Origin: a virus
IMG/VR virus record: IMGVR_UViG_3300008108_000243
Span: 14,958 to 62,860 of that record
DNA: 47,903 bases
Strand: one strand, 5' to 3'
The position numbers were made by a program, and so were the translations under genes. Shown here piece by piece: positions 1 through 7,854 of the stretch (its first letter is position 1; the number at the start of each line of letters is the position of its first letter). The notes under the pieces were generated by a model, which searched no databases, was not told the origin of the DNA, and worked only from the letters and a program-made list of their open reading frames with translations.

Positions 1-81
1 GTTCTTTTGAGCCCCAGTAAGAGTTAAAGCAATGCCGTACTTGCGGTCTGGGTATTTGGCGAGCTTGCGTTTACGCGCCAT
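1..81 (-). CDS. hypothetical protein, N-terminal fragment at window edge
   Basis: The ATG is at 81-79 and the frame stays open to base 1, so only about 27 residues are seen. They are basic (starts MARKRKLAKYPDRKYG). The start overlaps the end of the upstream ribbon-helix-helix gene by 11 bases, which suggests one operon. No function can be given from this fragment. Confidence 0.5.
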   Translation of the reverse strand, partial: MARKRKLAKYPDRKYGIALTLTGAQKN

Positions 82-241
82 CTCGTAGCACTAATGACTT
101 GATGTAGTCAGTCAGGGTTAGGTCAACTGCATCGGCCTGAACTATGAGGCGCTCTTTAAACTCTCTTGACACCTTGAGAGTGATGGTGGTGGTCTCAGAA
201 GTCGGGTGGACAACTGGACGGCCTGGATTTCTTTTCATCAT
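71..241 (-). CDS. small ribbon-helix-helix DNA-binding protein
   Basis: A 56-residue protein. After a basic N-terminus (MMKRNPGRPV) it has a TTTITLKVS strand and then a helical segment (KERLIVQADAVDLTLTDYIKSLVL). This is the arrangement of CopG/Arc-type ribbon-helix-helix repressors, which bind DNA as dimers through the paired strand. The start is placed at the ATG ATG at 241/238 behind TTGGGGATA rather than at the longer open frame to 328. Its target is unknown; it could regulate the replication genes just upstream. The family call rests on pattern only. Confidence 0.65.
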   Translation of the reverse strand: MMKRNPGRPVVHPTSETTTITLKVSREFKERLIVQADAVDLTLTDYIKSLVLRDGA

Positions 242-368
242 TATCCCCAAACTAAGCGGTAGGAGGTTACGAGAGATACAACCACTGCGACCCGAACCAT
301 AAAGGGAAGGCTGGAAAACGATGCCCACCAGATGGCTACAACGGTCAGAAGGATTGCGAGGAATGGGC

Positions 369-605
369 TCATAAAGGGAAACCTAGCACGAAGATAATGC
401 GCAAAAAGTGCAGAAAATTGACCAAAACGAGGATTCCTGAGAGTGCCATCAAAAACAGTGCAAAAAAGACGAAAAAGTTTGGACTCAGTCCAGATGTTGG
501 CTGTGCCAGGGCTCCCGGAAGAAAAGGGCGAAAAAAGGCTGAAAAGCTTGCGCCCGCCCCTGTTTTTAGTTTTTTAAAAAATTTTGTTGTTGTTGTGCGG
601 TTCAT
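369..605 (-). CDS. possible small membrane protein
   Basis: The ATG overlaps the stop of the preceding loader-like gene as TGATG, the usual mark of translational coupling. The N-terminus is Thr/Lys-rich. The second half (about residues 42-76) is a long hydrophobic stretch rich in Phe, Leu and Val that could cross the membrane. The DNA is low in complexity, with A-runs resembling the intergenic repeats near 4.1-4.3 kb, so it may be non-coding. The coupling is the main argument for it. Confidence 0.35.
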   Translation of the reverse strand: MNRTTTTKFFKKLKTGAGASFSAFFRPFLPGALAQPTSGLSPNFFVFFALFLMALSGILVLVNFLHFLRIIFVLGFPL

Positions 606-1096
606 CAGGCCGGCGTCTCTTCGGTTGGTGCGTTCTCTACAATCACGTACTTCTCGCGCTCGAGCCGCTCTACGTTCTTCTCGTATACGCGCACGAAGAC
701 TTCTCTGTCTCCGTTCGTGTGCATGTTGTATGCCGATTCCCCTAATTCTTTAAGGGTATTTCTTAATGCCTCATCGAATGGGGGTCTTTCTGTTTGGGCA
801 CCAGAATTTACCTCTCTTATTACGGACGTAAAAATACCCCAAGCGGAATACCCATCTAAAAATGGGGGTATTTTTGTTTGCATATCTATTGTGGCGCGTC
901 GTACGTCGCCCGGCCTGGGCATGAACTTCTCGTGTGTGGCGAGTCGGATAAACCCGCGCTTTGCGTCCTCGTACTCCAGGTCGTGCAGGAGTTCGAACCA
1001 GGCGCGGTAGACCGTCTGCTCGTCGATGATTAACAGTTTCTGGTTATATGTTGCATATACCTGTTGGACGAGTTCTATGAGTTCGGTCTTTTTCAA
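605..1096 (-). CDS. probable replisome organizer / helicase-loader-like protein
   Basis: A 163-residue protein with a helical N-terminal domain: a conserved Trp in VYRAWFELLHDLEYEDAKRG, then RLATHEKFMPRPGDVRRAT. This layout (helix, W..L, A..A, then F.P.P.DVR) is typical of phage replisome organisers and helicase loaders of the G39P type, which bring the replicative helicase to the origin. The C-terminus is acidic and probably flexible. It overlaps the upstream replication-type gene by 4 bases. The assignment is by pattern, not search. Confidence 0.6.
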   Translation of the reverse strand: MKKTELIELVQQVYATYNQKLLIIDEQTVYRAWFELLHDLEYEDAKRGFIRLATHEKFMPRPGDVRRATIDMQTKIPPFLDGYSAWGIFTSVIREVNSGAQTERPPFDEALRNTLKELGESAYNMHTNGDREVFVRVYEKNVERLEREKYVIVENAPTEETPA

Positions 1097-1497
1097 AAGG
1101 GGTCTGCTCCAGATTCTTTATTGAAACGTTCGTGTAATTCTAGAAATCTATCAATTTGTTTGGGTCCTCTGAGGATGAGCTCGATGTCGTCGTAGATGCG
1201 GTTCTGGGGGTTCCTGCCCATATGCCACTCTGAGAACTTACATCCCTCTATTGCGCGCTTGCAGTCTTCTACCCCATAGTCGAATATGGCAGCACCTATG
1301 GCTACGGTGCGGATGTGATTAAGCACGGAGTTCTTGCGTTTCCCCATTGTTTGTACCCAGTGGTCGAAGACAATCTGAATAGCGTCTTTTGAGACCTTTT
1401 TATATTTGGCTGATTTTTGTTGGGTCTCTATACGTGGGCGTTTTTGTGGGCCGTTTTTCTTTGGGGTATTAAAATCGGGGAATAATTCTTCGGACAT
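1093..1497 (-). CDS. probable phage replication protein (loader/initiator C-terminal domain)
   Basis: 134 residues. The segment IQIVFDHWVQTMGK...RTVAIGAAIFDYGVEDCKRAIEGCKFSEWHMGRNPQNRIYDDIELIL resembles the conserved tail found in phage replication initiator and helicase-loader proteins (VFDHW, then A...YG.ED...AI.G...S.WHMG.N). The start chosen is the ATG at 1497, 5 bases after GGAAAGGA; the longer frame would include that ribosome site. The GGTGGTGGAAAGG motif seen elsewhere in the window forms the leader here. With the next gene it makes a two-gene replication unit. Confidence 0.6.
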   Translation of the reverse strand: MSEELFPDFNTPKKNGPQKRPRIETQQKSAKYKKVSKDAIQIVFDHWVQTMGKRKNSVLNHIRTVAIGAAIFDYGVEDCKRAIEGCKFSEWHMGRNPQNRIYDDIELILRGPKQIDRFLELHERFNKESGADPF

Positions 1498-2036
1498 AGT
1501 ATTCCTTTCCACCACCGAATTGTAGACAGAGTTATCCTTAAGCCTCTGTCGTATCTCGACGTTTTCTCATTTCCGTTTTTGTTTATCTTGGAAGGAAGAT
1601 GCGGCCCGTGTTTGAGTGGAGACATTCTTCAGGTCAAACCCTTACCCCTCCTTTGGAGGGGGGTCTGGGGGGAACCTTTAGCTTAAATCCCATTTTGGGC
1701 ATGCCAAAGAGAACCCTCGGACTCCCCGAGCGTTGCAAAAGATGCAGTTAGTTGTAGGGCCTACATATACATCGGTAGCGAACCGACGGGTGAGAAGTTA
1801 GCACGTCCTTTCCACCACCGTCAAACACAGAAGCAGAAATTTTCAATATTTTTTTGGCAGCTTGCCGGCCAGGAAAAGTGGGTTCCCCGGCGGGGCTTTA
1901 GGGGCGTGATATATTCTATGCTCACGGATGCGAGGTGGGTTTCCCCCTTCTTGTCTCACTAAGTATCCGGCCCCAGGGTTGAAGGTAGTTCGTGTTTGTA
2001 GGTGGCGCGACTAACTCCCCTGGGGCACTTTCGCTT
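1498..2036. other. non-coding region with hairpins
   Basis: I see no convincing gene in these 539 bases. They hold several inverted repeats: CCCCTCC/GGAGGGG near 1640-1660, CTCGG/CCGAG near 1715-1732, TCGGT/ACCGA near 1779-1793, and CCCCAGGG/CCCTGGGG (about 1973-2026) with a loop near 40 bases. One copy of the CTTTCCRCCACCGTCA motif lies at 1807-1823. It could carry a structured RNA, but no known class is recognised. Confidence 0.4.
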
Positions 2037-2408
2037 TTAGCCCTGGTCTGGCTTCTTCCACCACCGACGCTTGGTTAGTTCGTCGAATAGGTCTTGCATT
2101 GCCTGTTGATTAACTGGTCCGTCTTTAGGAATGTCGAGATTAAACAAACTTGATTTAATAAACATCTGGCTATTCTTTAGACCCTGGGACGTTCTGGCCG
2201 GCTGCGAATAATTCTGTTTTTTTCCGATTTTTTCTTCGAGCTCGTCGATGCGAAATTCTGCAGAAATCAAGTCATTTCCAACTTCGAAGATGTCACGGTT
2301 CAAAATGTAGTGAGAATCTTTAATTTCTTTAAGCCGAAGATGCACGTATATCAAATCCAGCAAGTTCAAGATTCCCAGGCCGGCCACAAAAATCATCAAA
2401 AAATTCAT
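2037..2408 (-). CDS. membrane-anchored coiled-coil protein, unknown function
   Basis: 123 residues. The first 20 (MNFLMIFVAGLGILNLLDLI) form a membrane anchor, followed by a charged helical region (about 25-65, LKEIKDSHYILNRDIFEV...DELEEKIGKK) likely to be a coiled coil, then a polar tail. The start is set at 2408 because AAAGGA lies 8 bases before it. The upstream open frame contains a copy of the GACGGTGGTGGAAG motif and is probably untranslated leader. Function unknown. Confidence 0.6.
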   Translation of the reverse strand: MNFLMIFVAGLGILNLLDLIYVHLRLKEIKDSHYILNRDIFEVGNDLISAEFRIDELEEKIGKKQNYSQPARTSQGLKNSQMFIKSSLFNLDIPKDGPVNQQAMQDLFDELTKRRWWKKPDQG

Positions 2409-2626
2409 CTTTTTATCCTTTTCTATTCCGGCATTCCGGAGCTCAGAACTGTATGCGGAACGGGTTCTTCCACCACCGTCAATAAAAACTGATGCTGCCA
2501 TGGTTCAAAAATCCGATTTTTTTGAACTAAGCATCCGGTTGATGCTGCGGTAATAATTTCTCCTATTGCCATAGTGTTAATAGTCCAAATCTGCTGGGGA
2601 TATCCCTCAGCTCGACATCAAAATGT

Positions 2627-3220
2627 TTACTTTTTCTCAGTTTCTGCCGCCGGCAAATCAAGCAAGAACCATTGTCTTTCCCACATCATTCCGATGGCAG
2701 AGTACCCAATCACATCGATGAAGTTATCCACCACCGATTCGTTCTCTGGGACTCGACCTGACGTCAGGAGGTTCTCTAAACGCGCGACTTTATCGTGACT
2801 CCTCACGAGGAGGCCAGCACGGCCGAATCTTGCAATATTCTCATGGCCGTAATCGCGCTGCTTTCTTACAAGAATGTCAGTTATTTGATTAACTAGCTCG
2901 AGGAGCTCAGGACCTTCATCCGGGAAATCTTTAAAAATATTGTTCTTTTTGCCGGCCCTGGCCGCCAGGCTGCCGAACGTTCTCCAGAATTCTGCAGCTT
3001 TTACAGTTCCGACGAAGCTCTTCGAGCCAGGTCCCATTTGGTCGATGACGTAGTCGATGTATCCGCGGAGGTCTTTAATCTCTCCGGTGCCGCCATCTTT
3101 AAAATAAGCCAGAATTTGGTAGACACACGTGCGCGCAGCATCAGCCCAATCTTTTGGAACTTCAGCTGATGTCCTTTCCGCCACCGTCGAAAAACTAGTG
3201 ATGTTTTCTGTATTGCTCAT
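2627..3220 (-). CDS. MazG-like / nucleotide-modification-associated (DUF1599-type) protein
   Basis: 197 residues. The C-terminal half has VRKQRDYGHENIARFGRAGL, RSHDKVARLENLL, ESVVDNFIDVIGYSAIG. This is the K..DYG..N, KV.RL.NL, ES..D...D...YA layout of DUF1599 (nucleotide modification associated domain 1), a relative of the MazG nucleotide pyrophosphohydrolases. Such proteins act on or bind nucleotides, and in phages they often accompany base modification. The N-terminal ~90 residues are unassigned. The ATG overlaps the previous stop (ATGA). Whether this one is catalytic is not clear. Confidence 0.65.
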   Translation of the reverse strand: MSNTENITSFSTVAERTSAEVPKDWADAARTCVYQILAYFKDGGTGEIKDLRGYIDYVIDQMGPGSKSFVGTVKAAEFWRTFGSLAARAGKKNNIFKDFPDEGPELLELVNQITDILVRKQRDYGHENIARFGRAGLLVRSHDKVARLENLLTSGRVPENESVVDNFIDVIGYSAIGMMWERQWFLLDLPAAETEKK

Positions 3221-3651
3221 TCGAATTCTCCCCACGTAGATGGACGGTCATGATAACAGCTTGCGACCTCATCGACAAGTTCGCCGACACGTTGCTCCCA
3301 GAGTTCATCACGGAGCCCCGCATCCTCCTCTTCCGTTTCTTGGACAATCTGGTCAATGAAGTCCCTGTTGTATACAGCAATGACAACGTCATCCGTCGCG
3401 CCAGGAAATATCTCTGGACCGCGCTTTCCATTAAGTGCTGATGGAGGCGCCCAAATAGCTTTGTATACGACATCTCCATCTGAAGAAACAAAGATGACAT
3501 TCGAGTCTTTATCATCTGTTTCATCGAGTTCTGAGCTGATTGTGTTTTCTAAGTCACGTGAAATTCCTGCGCGCCGCACGGCCGCAAGGAGCTCATCTTT
3601 TGACTCGAATGTTGTAGAGAATTCGAATCTCTCGTCCTCAGGGTCATTCAT
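3217..3651 (-). CDS. acidic hypothetical protein
   Basis: 144 residues, strongly acidic, with a possible compact core (SNVIFVSSDGDVVYKAIWAPP, DDVVIAVYNRDFIDQIVQE). The start at 3651 follows GAGGT at a normal distance. Its stop overlaps the ATG of the DUF1599-like gene, so the two are probably made together. No family recognised. Confidence 0.6.
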   Translation of the reverse strand: MNDPEDERFEFSTTFESKDELLAAVRRAGISRDLENTISSELDETDDKDSNVIFVSSDGDVVYKAIWAPPSALNGKRGPEIFPGATDDVVIAVYNRDFIDQIVQETEEEDAGLRDELWEQRVGELVDEVASCYHDRPSTWGEFE

Positions 3652-3737
3652 CTGGTTACCTCTGTCAAGTGTTGTGGGATAATAAAAAATAACGCGTCAT
3701 CCACATGGCCCATGGGCCCACGAATAATATCTTGTCT

Positions 3738-4109
3738 ATGGATAACACTACACGCTTCAATGCATACATCAAAGCCCTGCAGCAATTTTCTACTCGTGAA
3801 GGACATTGCAATGTTCCTGCTGTTCATGTAGAAACCGTTGATGGAAACGACATCACTCTGGGAGCATGGGTTGGCTATGTGCGTCAGCGTCGTAGAAAAA
3901 ACCAACTTTCTGATGACAGAGCTGCGGCCATCCAGGCTGTTTCTGGTTGGCAGTGGGGACCGCTGAAGCCTGGTCCGGCCACAGATTCCTCCAGAAATAC
4001 CGAAATTTTGCAAATGCGCGCTGCGGGTTCTTCGCTCCGCCAGATTGCAGATAAGTTTGACCTCAGCCGCCAGAGAGTCCATCAAATTGTAAAAAACGTG
4101 CAATTTTGA
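3738..4109 (+). CDS. helicase-associated domain fused to a sigma-region-4-like helix-turn-helix
   Basis: 123 residues on the strand opposite its neighbours. Residues ~6-75 match the helicase-associated domain (PF03457 type): FNAYIKALQQF...EGHCNVP, LGAWVGYVRQRRRKNQLSDDRAAAIQAV..WQWG. The tail (MRAAGSSLRQIADKFDLSRQRVHQIVK) is a helix-turn-helix like sigma factor region 4. Both parts suggest DNA binding. TAATAT ends 7 bases before the ATG at 3738, and no Shine-Dalgarno site is present, so the message is predicted leaderless; this decides the start over an upstream ATG at 3705. Confidence 0.7.
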   Translation: MDNTTRFNAYIKALQQFSTREGHCNVPAVHVETVDGNDITLGAWVGYVRQRRRKNQLSDDRAAAIQAVSGWQWGPLKPGPATDSSRNTEILQMRAAGSSLRQIADKFDLSRQRVHQIVKNVQF

Positions 4110-4362
4110 TACCTGGCAGCCGGCAGCTTTGACATCAAAAAGATGAACTTTTTGCAGAAAAGTGCAGCTGAACTTCGACGGAGATTTAGTTAAAAAAGTT
4201 GATTTTTTCTTCGCCGCAGCATCCCGGGGGGTGGAGAGAAAAACTGCAAAAAAGTTTGGTTTTTGTCCTGCGCCGGCAGCTGCTCGAACGTTCGCAAAAT
4301 CTTCAAAAAGTTCACTTTCTTGAAGGGTGTAACAGAGTTTAGATGCTGAGTAGACTCTCATC
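4110..4362. repeat. array of four A/T-rich hairpin repeats
   Basis: Four similar units lie at about 4133-4156, 4192-4209, 4247-4265 and 4301-4325, spaced 55-60 bases. Each has an A-run, a short G/T loop and a T-run (for example AAAAAG..CTTTTT, CTTCAA..TTGAAG), several followed by a GC-rich GCCGGCAGC-like patch. A related unit occurs near 2616-2640. No gene is seen here, but the right end holds the leaderless promoter of the next gene. Confidence 0.5.
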
Positions 4363-4623
4363 ATGGAAATAAACAATCCCTTTCCCCCACCGTCAATAAA
4401 AGAAGAGGTAGTCACAGTGTCAACTGCGAAAATCCTTGGCGGCCTTGCAATGTTCGTTATTGTTGCTGGCCTGTACGCCGTCATCTTGAACGGCTTGCTG
4501 TTCATCGTCGAGCGCGGCGGCGTAATCGACTGGGACTTTAGTCTCTTTGATATTTTTCTTGGCGTACTTTTCGTACAATTCATTCGTGTTCTGGATGCTG
4601 TCTGGCGGCGTCGCCTTCAATAA
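4363..4623 (+). CDS. small two-helix membrane protein
   Basis: 86 residues: a short soluble N-terminus, a hydrophobic helix at about 25-47 (ILGGLAMFVIVAGLYAVILNGLLF), and a second at about 61-78 (IFLGVLFVQFIRVL) ending in RRRLQ. This fits a small inner-membrane protein. TAGACT lies 6 bases before the ATG and TGTAAC 17 bases further up, so the transcript is predicted leaderless. The 3' end overlaps the convergent minus gene by 44 bases. Function unknown; a holin-like role is only a guess. Confidence 0.6.
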   Translation: MEINNPFPPPSIKEEVVTVSTAKILGGLAMFVIVAGLYAVILNGLLFIVERGGVIDWDFSLFDIFLGVLFVQFIRVLDAVWRRRLQ

Positions 4624-4915
4624 CCCTGAGTTCCGGAGCAGGCCTGTAGGTAGTTGGATGGTTTGATTTACACATCTCTAGATGCTCAATCTGCTGAGTT
4701 AAATTAATCCATTGCCCATCGAGTGGCTTGCGTAAATTCGTAGATTCCTCTTTACTGAAGCGCGTCGCGCCAGCGAGGGTGACCCAGCCCATCTCATTCG
4801 ACCAATACAAATCCCCCTCCTCATCATCTAGATGTGGGGACATGCATAGAAGTACATACTCATCCTCTTTGTGGATGGCTTTATTCTCTACCGCGGTTAA
4901 ATGCGCGCGTCTCAC
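4580..4915 (-). CDS. hypothetical protein
   Basis: 111 residues. The middle (EEGDLYWSNEMGWVTLAGATRFSKEE) looks like a short beta domain seen in several phage hypotheticals (WSN..GWV..A..FS.EE). The start is the GTG at 4915, behind GAGGAG with 5 bases of spacing, and it overlaps the stop of the previous gene (GTGTGA). Last gene of a three-gene operon. Function unknown. Confidence 0.55.
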   Translation of the reverse strand: MRRAHLTAVENKAIHKEDEYVLLCMSPHLDDEEGDLYWSNEMGWVTLAGATRFSKEESTNLRKPLDGQWINLTQQIEHLEMCKSNHPTTYRPAPELRVIEGDAARQHPEHE

Positions 4916-5079
4916 ACGGGCTCCTCTTGTTTGGTGAGTTCTTCAATTGCGTCAGCAGACAACAATATGCGAATGTCGAGCAAGATGTCCATCATTTCAG
5001 AAGCCGCAACTATTTGCTTGCCGGCACAAAGCGTCAATGCCTTATCGATGAGCCCCGCTACTTCCCGGTCCAATTTCAT
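4912..5079 (-). CDS. small helical hypothetical protein (55 aa)
   Basis: A 55-residue frame (MKLDREVAGLIDKALTLCAG...) of mostly helical, amphipathic character. Its ATG shares one base with the previous stop (TAATG) and its own stop overlaps the next start, so it is a coupled middle gene. The coupling on both sides and a protein-like composition are the evidence. Confidence 0.6.
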   Translation of the reverse strand: MKLDREVAGLIDKALTLCAGKQIVAASEMMDILLDIRILLSADAIEELTKQEEPV

Positions 5080-5300
5080 TAGTATCTCCCAATATTCGCT
5101 AGGTCGCCGACAATCGACATGAAGTCAATCCCGTCGTTGAACATCATCAACTCGTAATCAATCTGTGCTTTTTCTTGGGTGTAGTCACCCTTGTTCACAT
5201 CTTCAAGAATCCCCGATAGAACGTGGATTGAATGCTCAAGAGAAGCCTTGAGTTCAGCAACGAGTTCTGTGACTCGCTCTTGGTACTGCTGTTCGTCCAT
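5079..5300 (-). CDS. helical hypothetical protein
   Basis: 73 residues, predicted to be almost all alpha-helix (ERVTELVAELKASLEHSIHVLSGILEDV...). The start follows AAAGGA, and the leader contains TACTACTAAC, the same leader signature used across the cassette array. The usual promoter motif is not clearly present upstream; a TAAAAT box lies near 5326-5331. First gene of the operon ending at 4580. Confidence 0.6.
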   Translation of the reverse strand: MDEQQYQERVTELVAELKASLEHSIHVLSGILEDVNKGDYTQEKAQIDYELMMFNDGIDFMSIVGDLANIGRY

Positions 5301-5344
5301 AAATATTCCTTTGTTAGTAGTACTTCAATTTTACTAGTAGTTCG

Positions 5345-5402
5345 GTGTATCCCACCGAGCGCGTTGAAAGGAGGTAAAGAGCGCGAATCGGTGGGCATAC
5401 AC
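5345..5402. repeat. long inverted repeat between operons
   Basis: GTGTATCCCACCGA (5345-5358) pairs with TCGGTGGGCATACAC (5388-5402), a 14-base stem with one bulge, and GCGCG/CGCGC adds inner pairing. It lies after the stop of the VWA gene and before the 5300 operon. It is likely a transcript-end structure or processing site. Confidence 0.6.
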
Positions 5403-5475
5403 CCAGCCCGTGGCACGAAGCCACTGGCTTGAGGTGACTGGTCGCAACCACACGGCCAGCCACCACACCGCCAGT

Positions 5476-7017
5476 CTAGTCCAGCCGACTCCCGACCACC
5501 TTCTTGTAAGTGGTCTTCATCATGTCGGGATAGATAGACACTGCCTTGTCACCTTTTTGCAATTTCTTGAGTTGGGCGATTGCGTCGTCAACATGGGGAA
5601 CAACCACGATGTTGTTCTTGCGCACGAAGTCAATGCACTGCATAGCAAGTTGGTCAAAGTAGTTTTGTCGCGGACCGCAGACTCCACCATCAGTCACCCA
5701 AATCATCGGAGTACGAGAGTTCTTGCGCTGTCTGTGACCCCACTCAATCGCAGGGAAGTCAACACCGTTACCCCAACCGACTGCTGGAAGTTCTGCAACC
5801 ATCTTTCCCTTTTCAGCAACAATCCACATATTCGGTACTTGTGTACCACGATTGCGGTCTGAATAGACAGCGACAGTTGCTCCAGGAGCGTTTTCAATAA
5901 TCTGCTTTAGTTGCTCTTTTCGGAACGACATAGAACCACTTCCGTCAATGATTACGACTCCACCAGTACCTTTAATGGTTTTGTCAAAGATTCTCATCTG
6001 TGGGTCGGTGACGAGTCGGTGCATACGGCGTGGGCGAAGTCCAACATTGGAAGCAATCTTTTTCTTTCCAAGTGAACCTTTGCTCATCACTGGCATTGGG
6101 CATTTCTCAATTACGAGTTCGCCCCAGTGTGGTACGACTCCGTGAGTTGGCGATGAAGGTGTAATTCCCGAATAAGGATTACCGTCCATCTTGCCTTCCT
6201 CTGAACCAACGATTCCCTTGGACGAGTGCTTGCCCTCTCCACTTGAAGTGGACTCGCCTTCCTCGCCCTCGGCAGGTTCATCTTGACCAGCACCCTTTGC
6301 TTTCTTTGCACGCTCGGCTTCACGCTTGGCACGCTCTGCTTCTTTTTCTTTTGCAATCTGTTCAGGTGACTTTTCCGCGAGACGGTCAACCCAAGTGGCG
6401 ATTCGTTCAGTGTGCGCGAAGCCCATTGGTGAAAGTCCGCTATTAGGGTCCACATCAGTAGAAGCCAAGTCGCCGTACTTCTTCTTAGCCTTCTGCATTT
6501 CCTTCACTGCACGCTTGGAGATATCCAGCAGGATTACTCCCCACTCGCGATTATGACGACGAACGCCAGTCAGGAACGCTTTGTTGGACGCAGTGCCAGC
6601 AGTAGCGATTGCCATACGGACGCACGCGCCCCAGTCTTTTAGTGCAGTCAAGCGTTCACCATCGGCAGTTTCGCCACCATCGGCGAGTACGTTTTTCATG
6701 TCAAAGCCGACTTGTTGGCACAAGAAGTTCACGCGCAATTCCTCAACAACAGTGAGAGAGTCGTGACTTGCAATCTTGCGATTCACCCATGCTCGCCAGT
6801 CACCAGCAGGTGAGACTTTGGCGTGCATGAGTTCGTGCGCTCGGATACAACGCGAGAGTTCGTCCTTGTGAGTCGGAACACTCATCTCACGGTCCACGAT
6901 GTTCGTGGAAGGTTCACCGCGCACTGGTCGGCACTCATCTACCGACCAGCGACCGTTCTTGGTGTCCTTGCGCGAAAGCAGTTCAGGCTCTGCGAAGAGT
7001 TTGGTTCGGTGCGTCAT
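5476..7017 (-). CDS. VWA-domain metallopeptidase-like protein, partner of the MoxR ATPase
   Basis: 513 residues. The N-terminal part holds a zinc-peptidase motif H61-E-L-M-H65, with glutamates at 92-93 as possible third ligand. A charged Lys/Glu-rich linker covers about 215-275. The C-terminal VWA domain starts near 350 with the metal-binding MIDAS sequence D358-G-S-G-S362, and a WVTDGGVCG segment near 450. Such proteins work with a MoxR-type AAA+ ATPase as a metal-insertion or remodelling chaperone pair; several phages carry this pair with unknown substrate. Its ATG overlaps the ATPase stop, so the two are translated together. Confidence 0.8.
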   Translation of the reverse strand: MTHRTKLFAEPELLSRKDTKNGRWSVDECRPVRGEPSTNIVDREMSVPTHKDELSRCIRAHELMHAKVSPAGDWRAWVNRKIASHDSLTVVEELRVNFLCQQVGFDMKNVLADGGETADGERLTALKDWGACVRMAIATAGTASNKAFLTGVRRHNREWGVILLDISKRAVKEMQKAKKKYGDLASTDVDPNSGLSPMGFAHTERIATWVDRLAEKSPEQIAKEKEAERAKREAERAKKAKGAGQDEPAEGEEGESTSSGEGKHSSKGIVGSEEGKMDGNPYSGITPSSPTHGVVPHWGELVIEKCPMPVMSKGSLGKKKIASNVGLRPRRMHRLVTDPQMRIFDKTIKGTGGVVIIDGSGSMSFRKEQLKQIIENAPGATVAVYSDRNRGTQVPNMWIVAEKGKMVAELPAVGWGNGVDFPAIEWGHRQRKNSRTPMIWVTDGGVCGPRQNYFDQLAMQCIDFVRKNNIVVVPHVDDAIAQLKKLQKGDKAVSIYPDMMKTTYKKVVGSRLD

Positions 7018-7736
7018 TAGCGCGACACTCCGTTCACTGCAAGCGCGTCAAGGATTGACTCGGCACGCTCACCGAAAGTGAGTTGTGCTGAACGCTCTGC
7101 ACCCAGTGACTTGCGAAGTTTGTCAAACTCCAAGAAAGCACGCAGTGAGATTCGTCGTTCGCCAGCGTCAGCCATAGCGACTGCATAACCACGAAGGTCA
7201 GGTGAAAGACGCAAGAGAGCGTTCGGGTGAGGTTCGTTGATACGAATCTTGATTGGGAAGCGGTCAGTGAGTGCCGTTGGCAATTCACCCATCTGCTCAA
7301 CATTGGTGGTCATAATTGCACTGAATCCAGCAAGCGGACGATAGGTAGCACCAGTGTCAGGGTGTTCCCACGAAGCCGATTCAGGTGAGTCAAGCATGGC
7401 GAGCAACTGTGCGTACACATCGCCCGAAGCCTTGTCAATTTCGTCCACGATGAGACGACCACCGCTCGTTCCGTCACCTTGCCACGCTTTGAGGGCAGAA
7501 CCGTCCACCCACTTGACTCCACCCTTGCCATCAGGCATGAATGAGCCAGTCACATCAAGGTTGGTCATGTCTTCTGTGCAGACGAGACGGAACGCGCCCG
7601 AAGCGACATTTCCGATGGTCAGACCTGCGAAGGTCTTGCCGATTCCCGATGGACCGTACAGAATCACACGGTCTGTGCCGTTGTTCAGTACATCTTCTAG
7701 GTCCTGCCAGCACTGGGGCAGTTTGTTGGTTTCCAT
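7017..7736 (-). CDS. MoxR-type AAA+ ATPase
   Basis: 239 residues. Walker A is G28-P-S-G-I-G-K-T35, Walker B is L-I-V-D-E-I-D around 95-101, and sensor-1 lies in SAIMTTNVEQ (near 140). LPTALTDRF and an arginine-bearing helix follow. This is a compact AAA+ module like those that unfold or activate a VWA partner using ATP. The Shine-Dalgarno AAGGAG precedes the ATG by a rather long 13 bases. Two tandem copies of the array promoter lie upstream, suggesting strong expression. Confidence 0.85.
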   Translation of the reverse strand: METNKLPQCWQDLEDVLNNGTDRVILYGPSGIGKTFAGLTIGNVASGAFRLVCTEDMTNLDVTGSFMPDGKGGVKWVDGSALKAWQGDGTSGGRLIVDEIDKASGDVYAQLLAMLDSPESASWEHPDTGATYRPLAGFSAIMTTNVEQMGELPTALTDRFPIKIRINEPHPNALLRLSPDLRGYAVAMADAGERRISLRAFLEFDKLRKSLGAERSAQLTFGERAESILDALAVNGVSR

Positions 7737-7786
7737 ATTGGTATTGCTCCTTTACCGAATCTCGGTAGTAGTTGGTTGTTGGTATC

Positions 7787-7816
7787 ACCGTAACGAACAC
7801 GCAGGACAGATACAAA
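7787..7816 (-). promoter_or_regulatory. array promoter (proximal) of MoxR-VWA operon
   Basis: TTTGTATCTGTCCTG with -10 TACGGT at positions 25-30. First of two tandem copies. Confidence 0.75.
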
Positions 7817-7854
7817 ATTGCTCTGACTCGCTCGCCCGTCTTGGCTTGAGAAGG

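Noticed and set aside
397-753. Plus-strand frame rich in Lys and Arg
   Set aside because: It is a shadow of the minus-strand loader-like gene and its A-rich 3' region; no ribosome site.
4280-4290. CGAACGTTCG palindrome as a LexA box
   Set aside because: The four-base spacer required between GAAC and GTTC is missing.
3648-4583. Long minus-strand open frame (311 codons)
   Set aside because: It lies opposite two better plus-strand genes with clear domain and membrane patterns and has low-complexity, cysteine/serine-rich composition.
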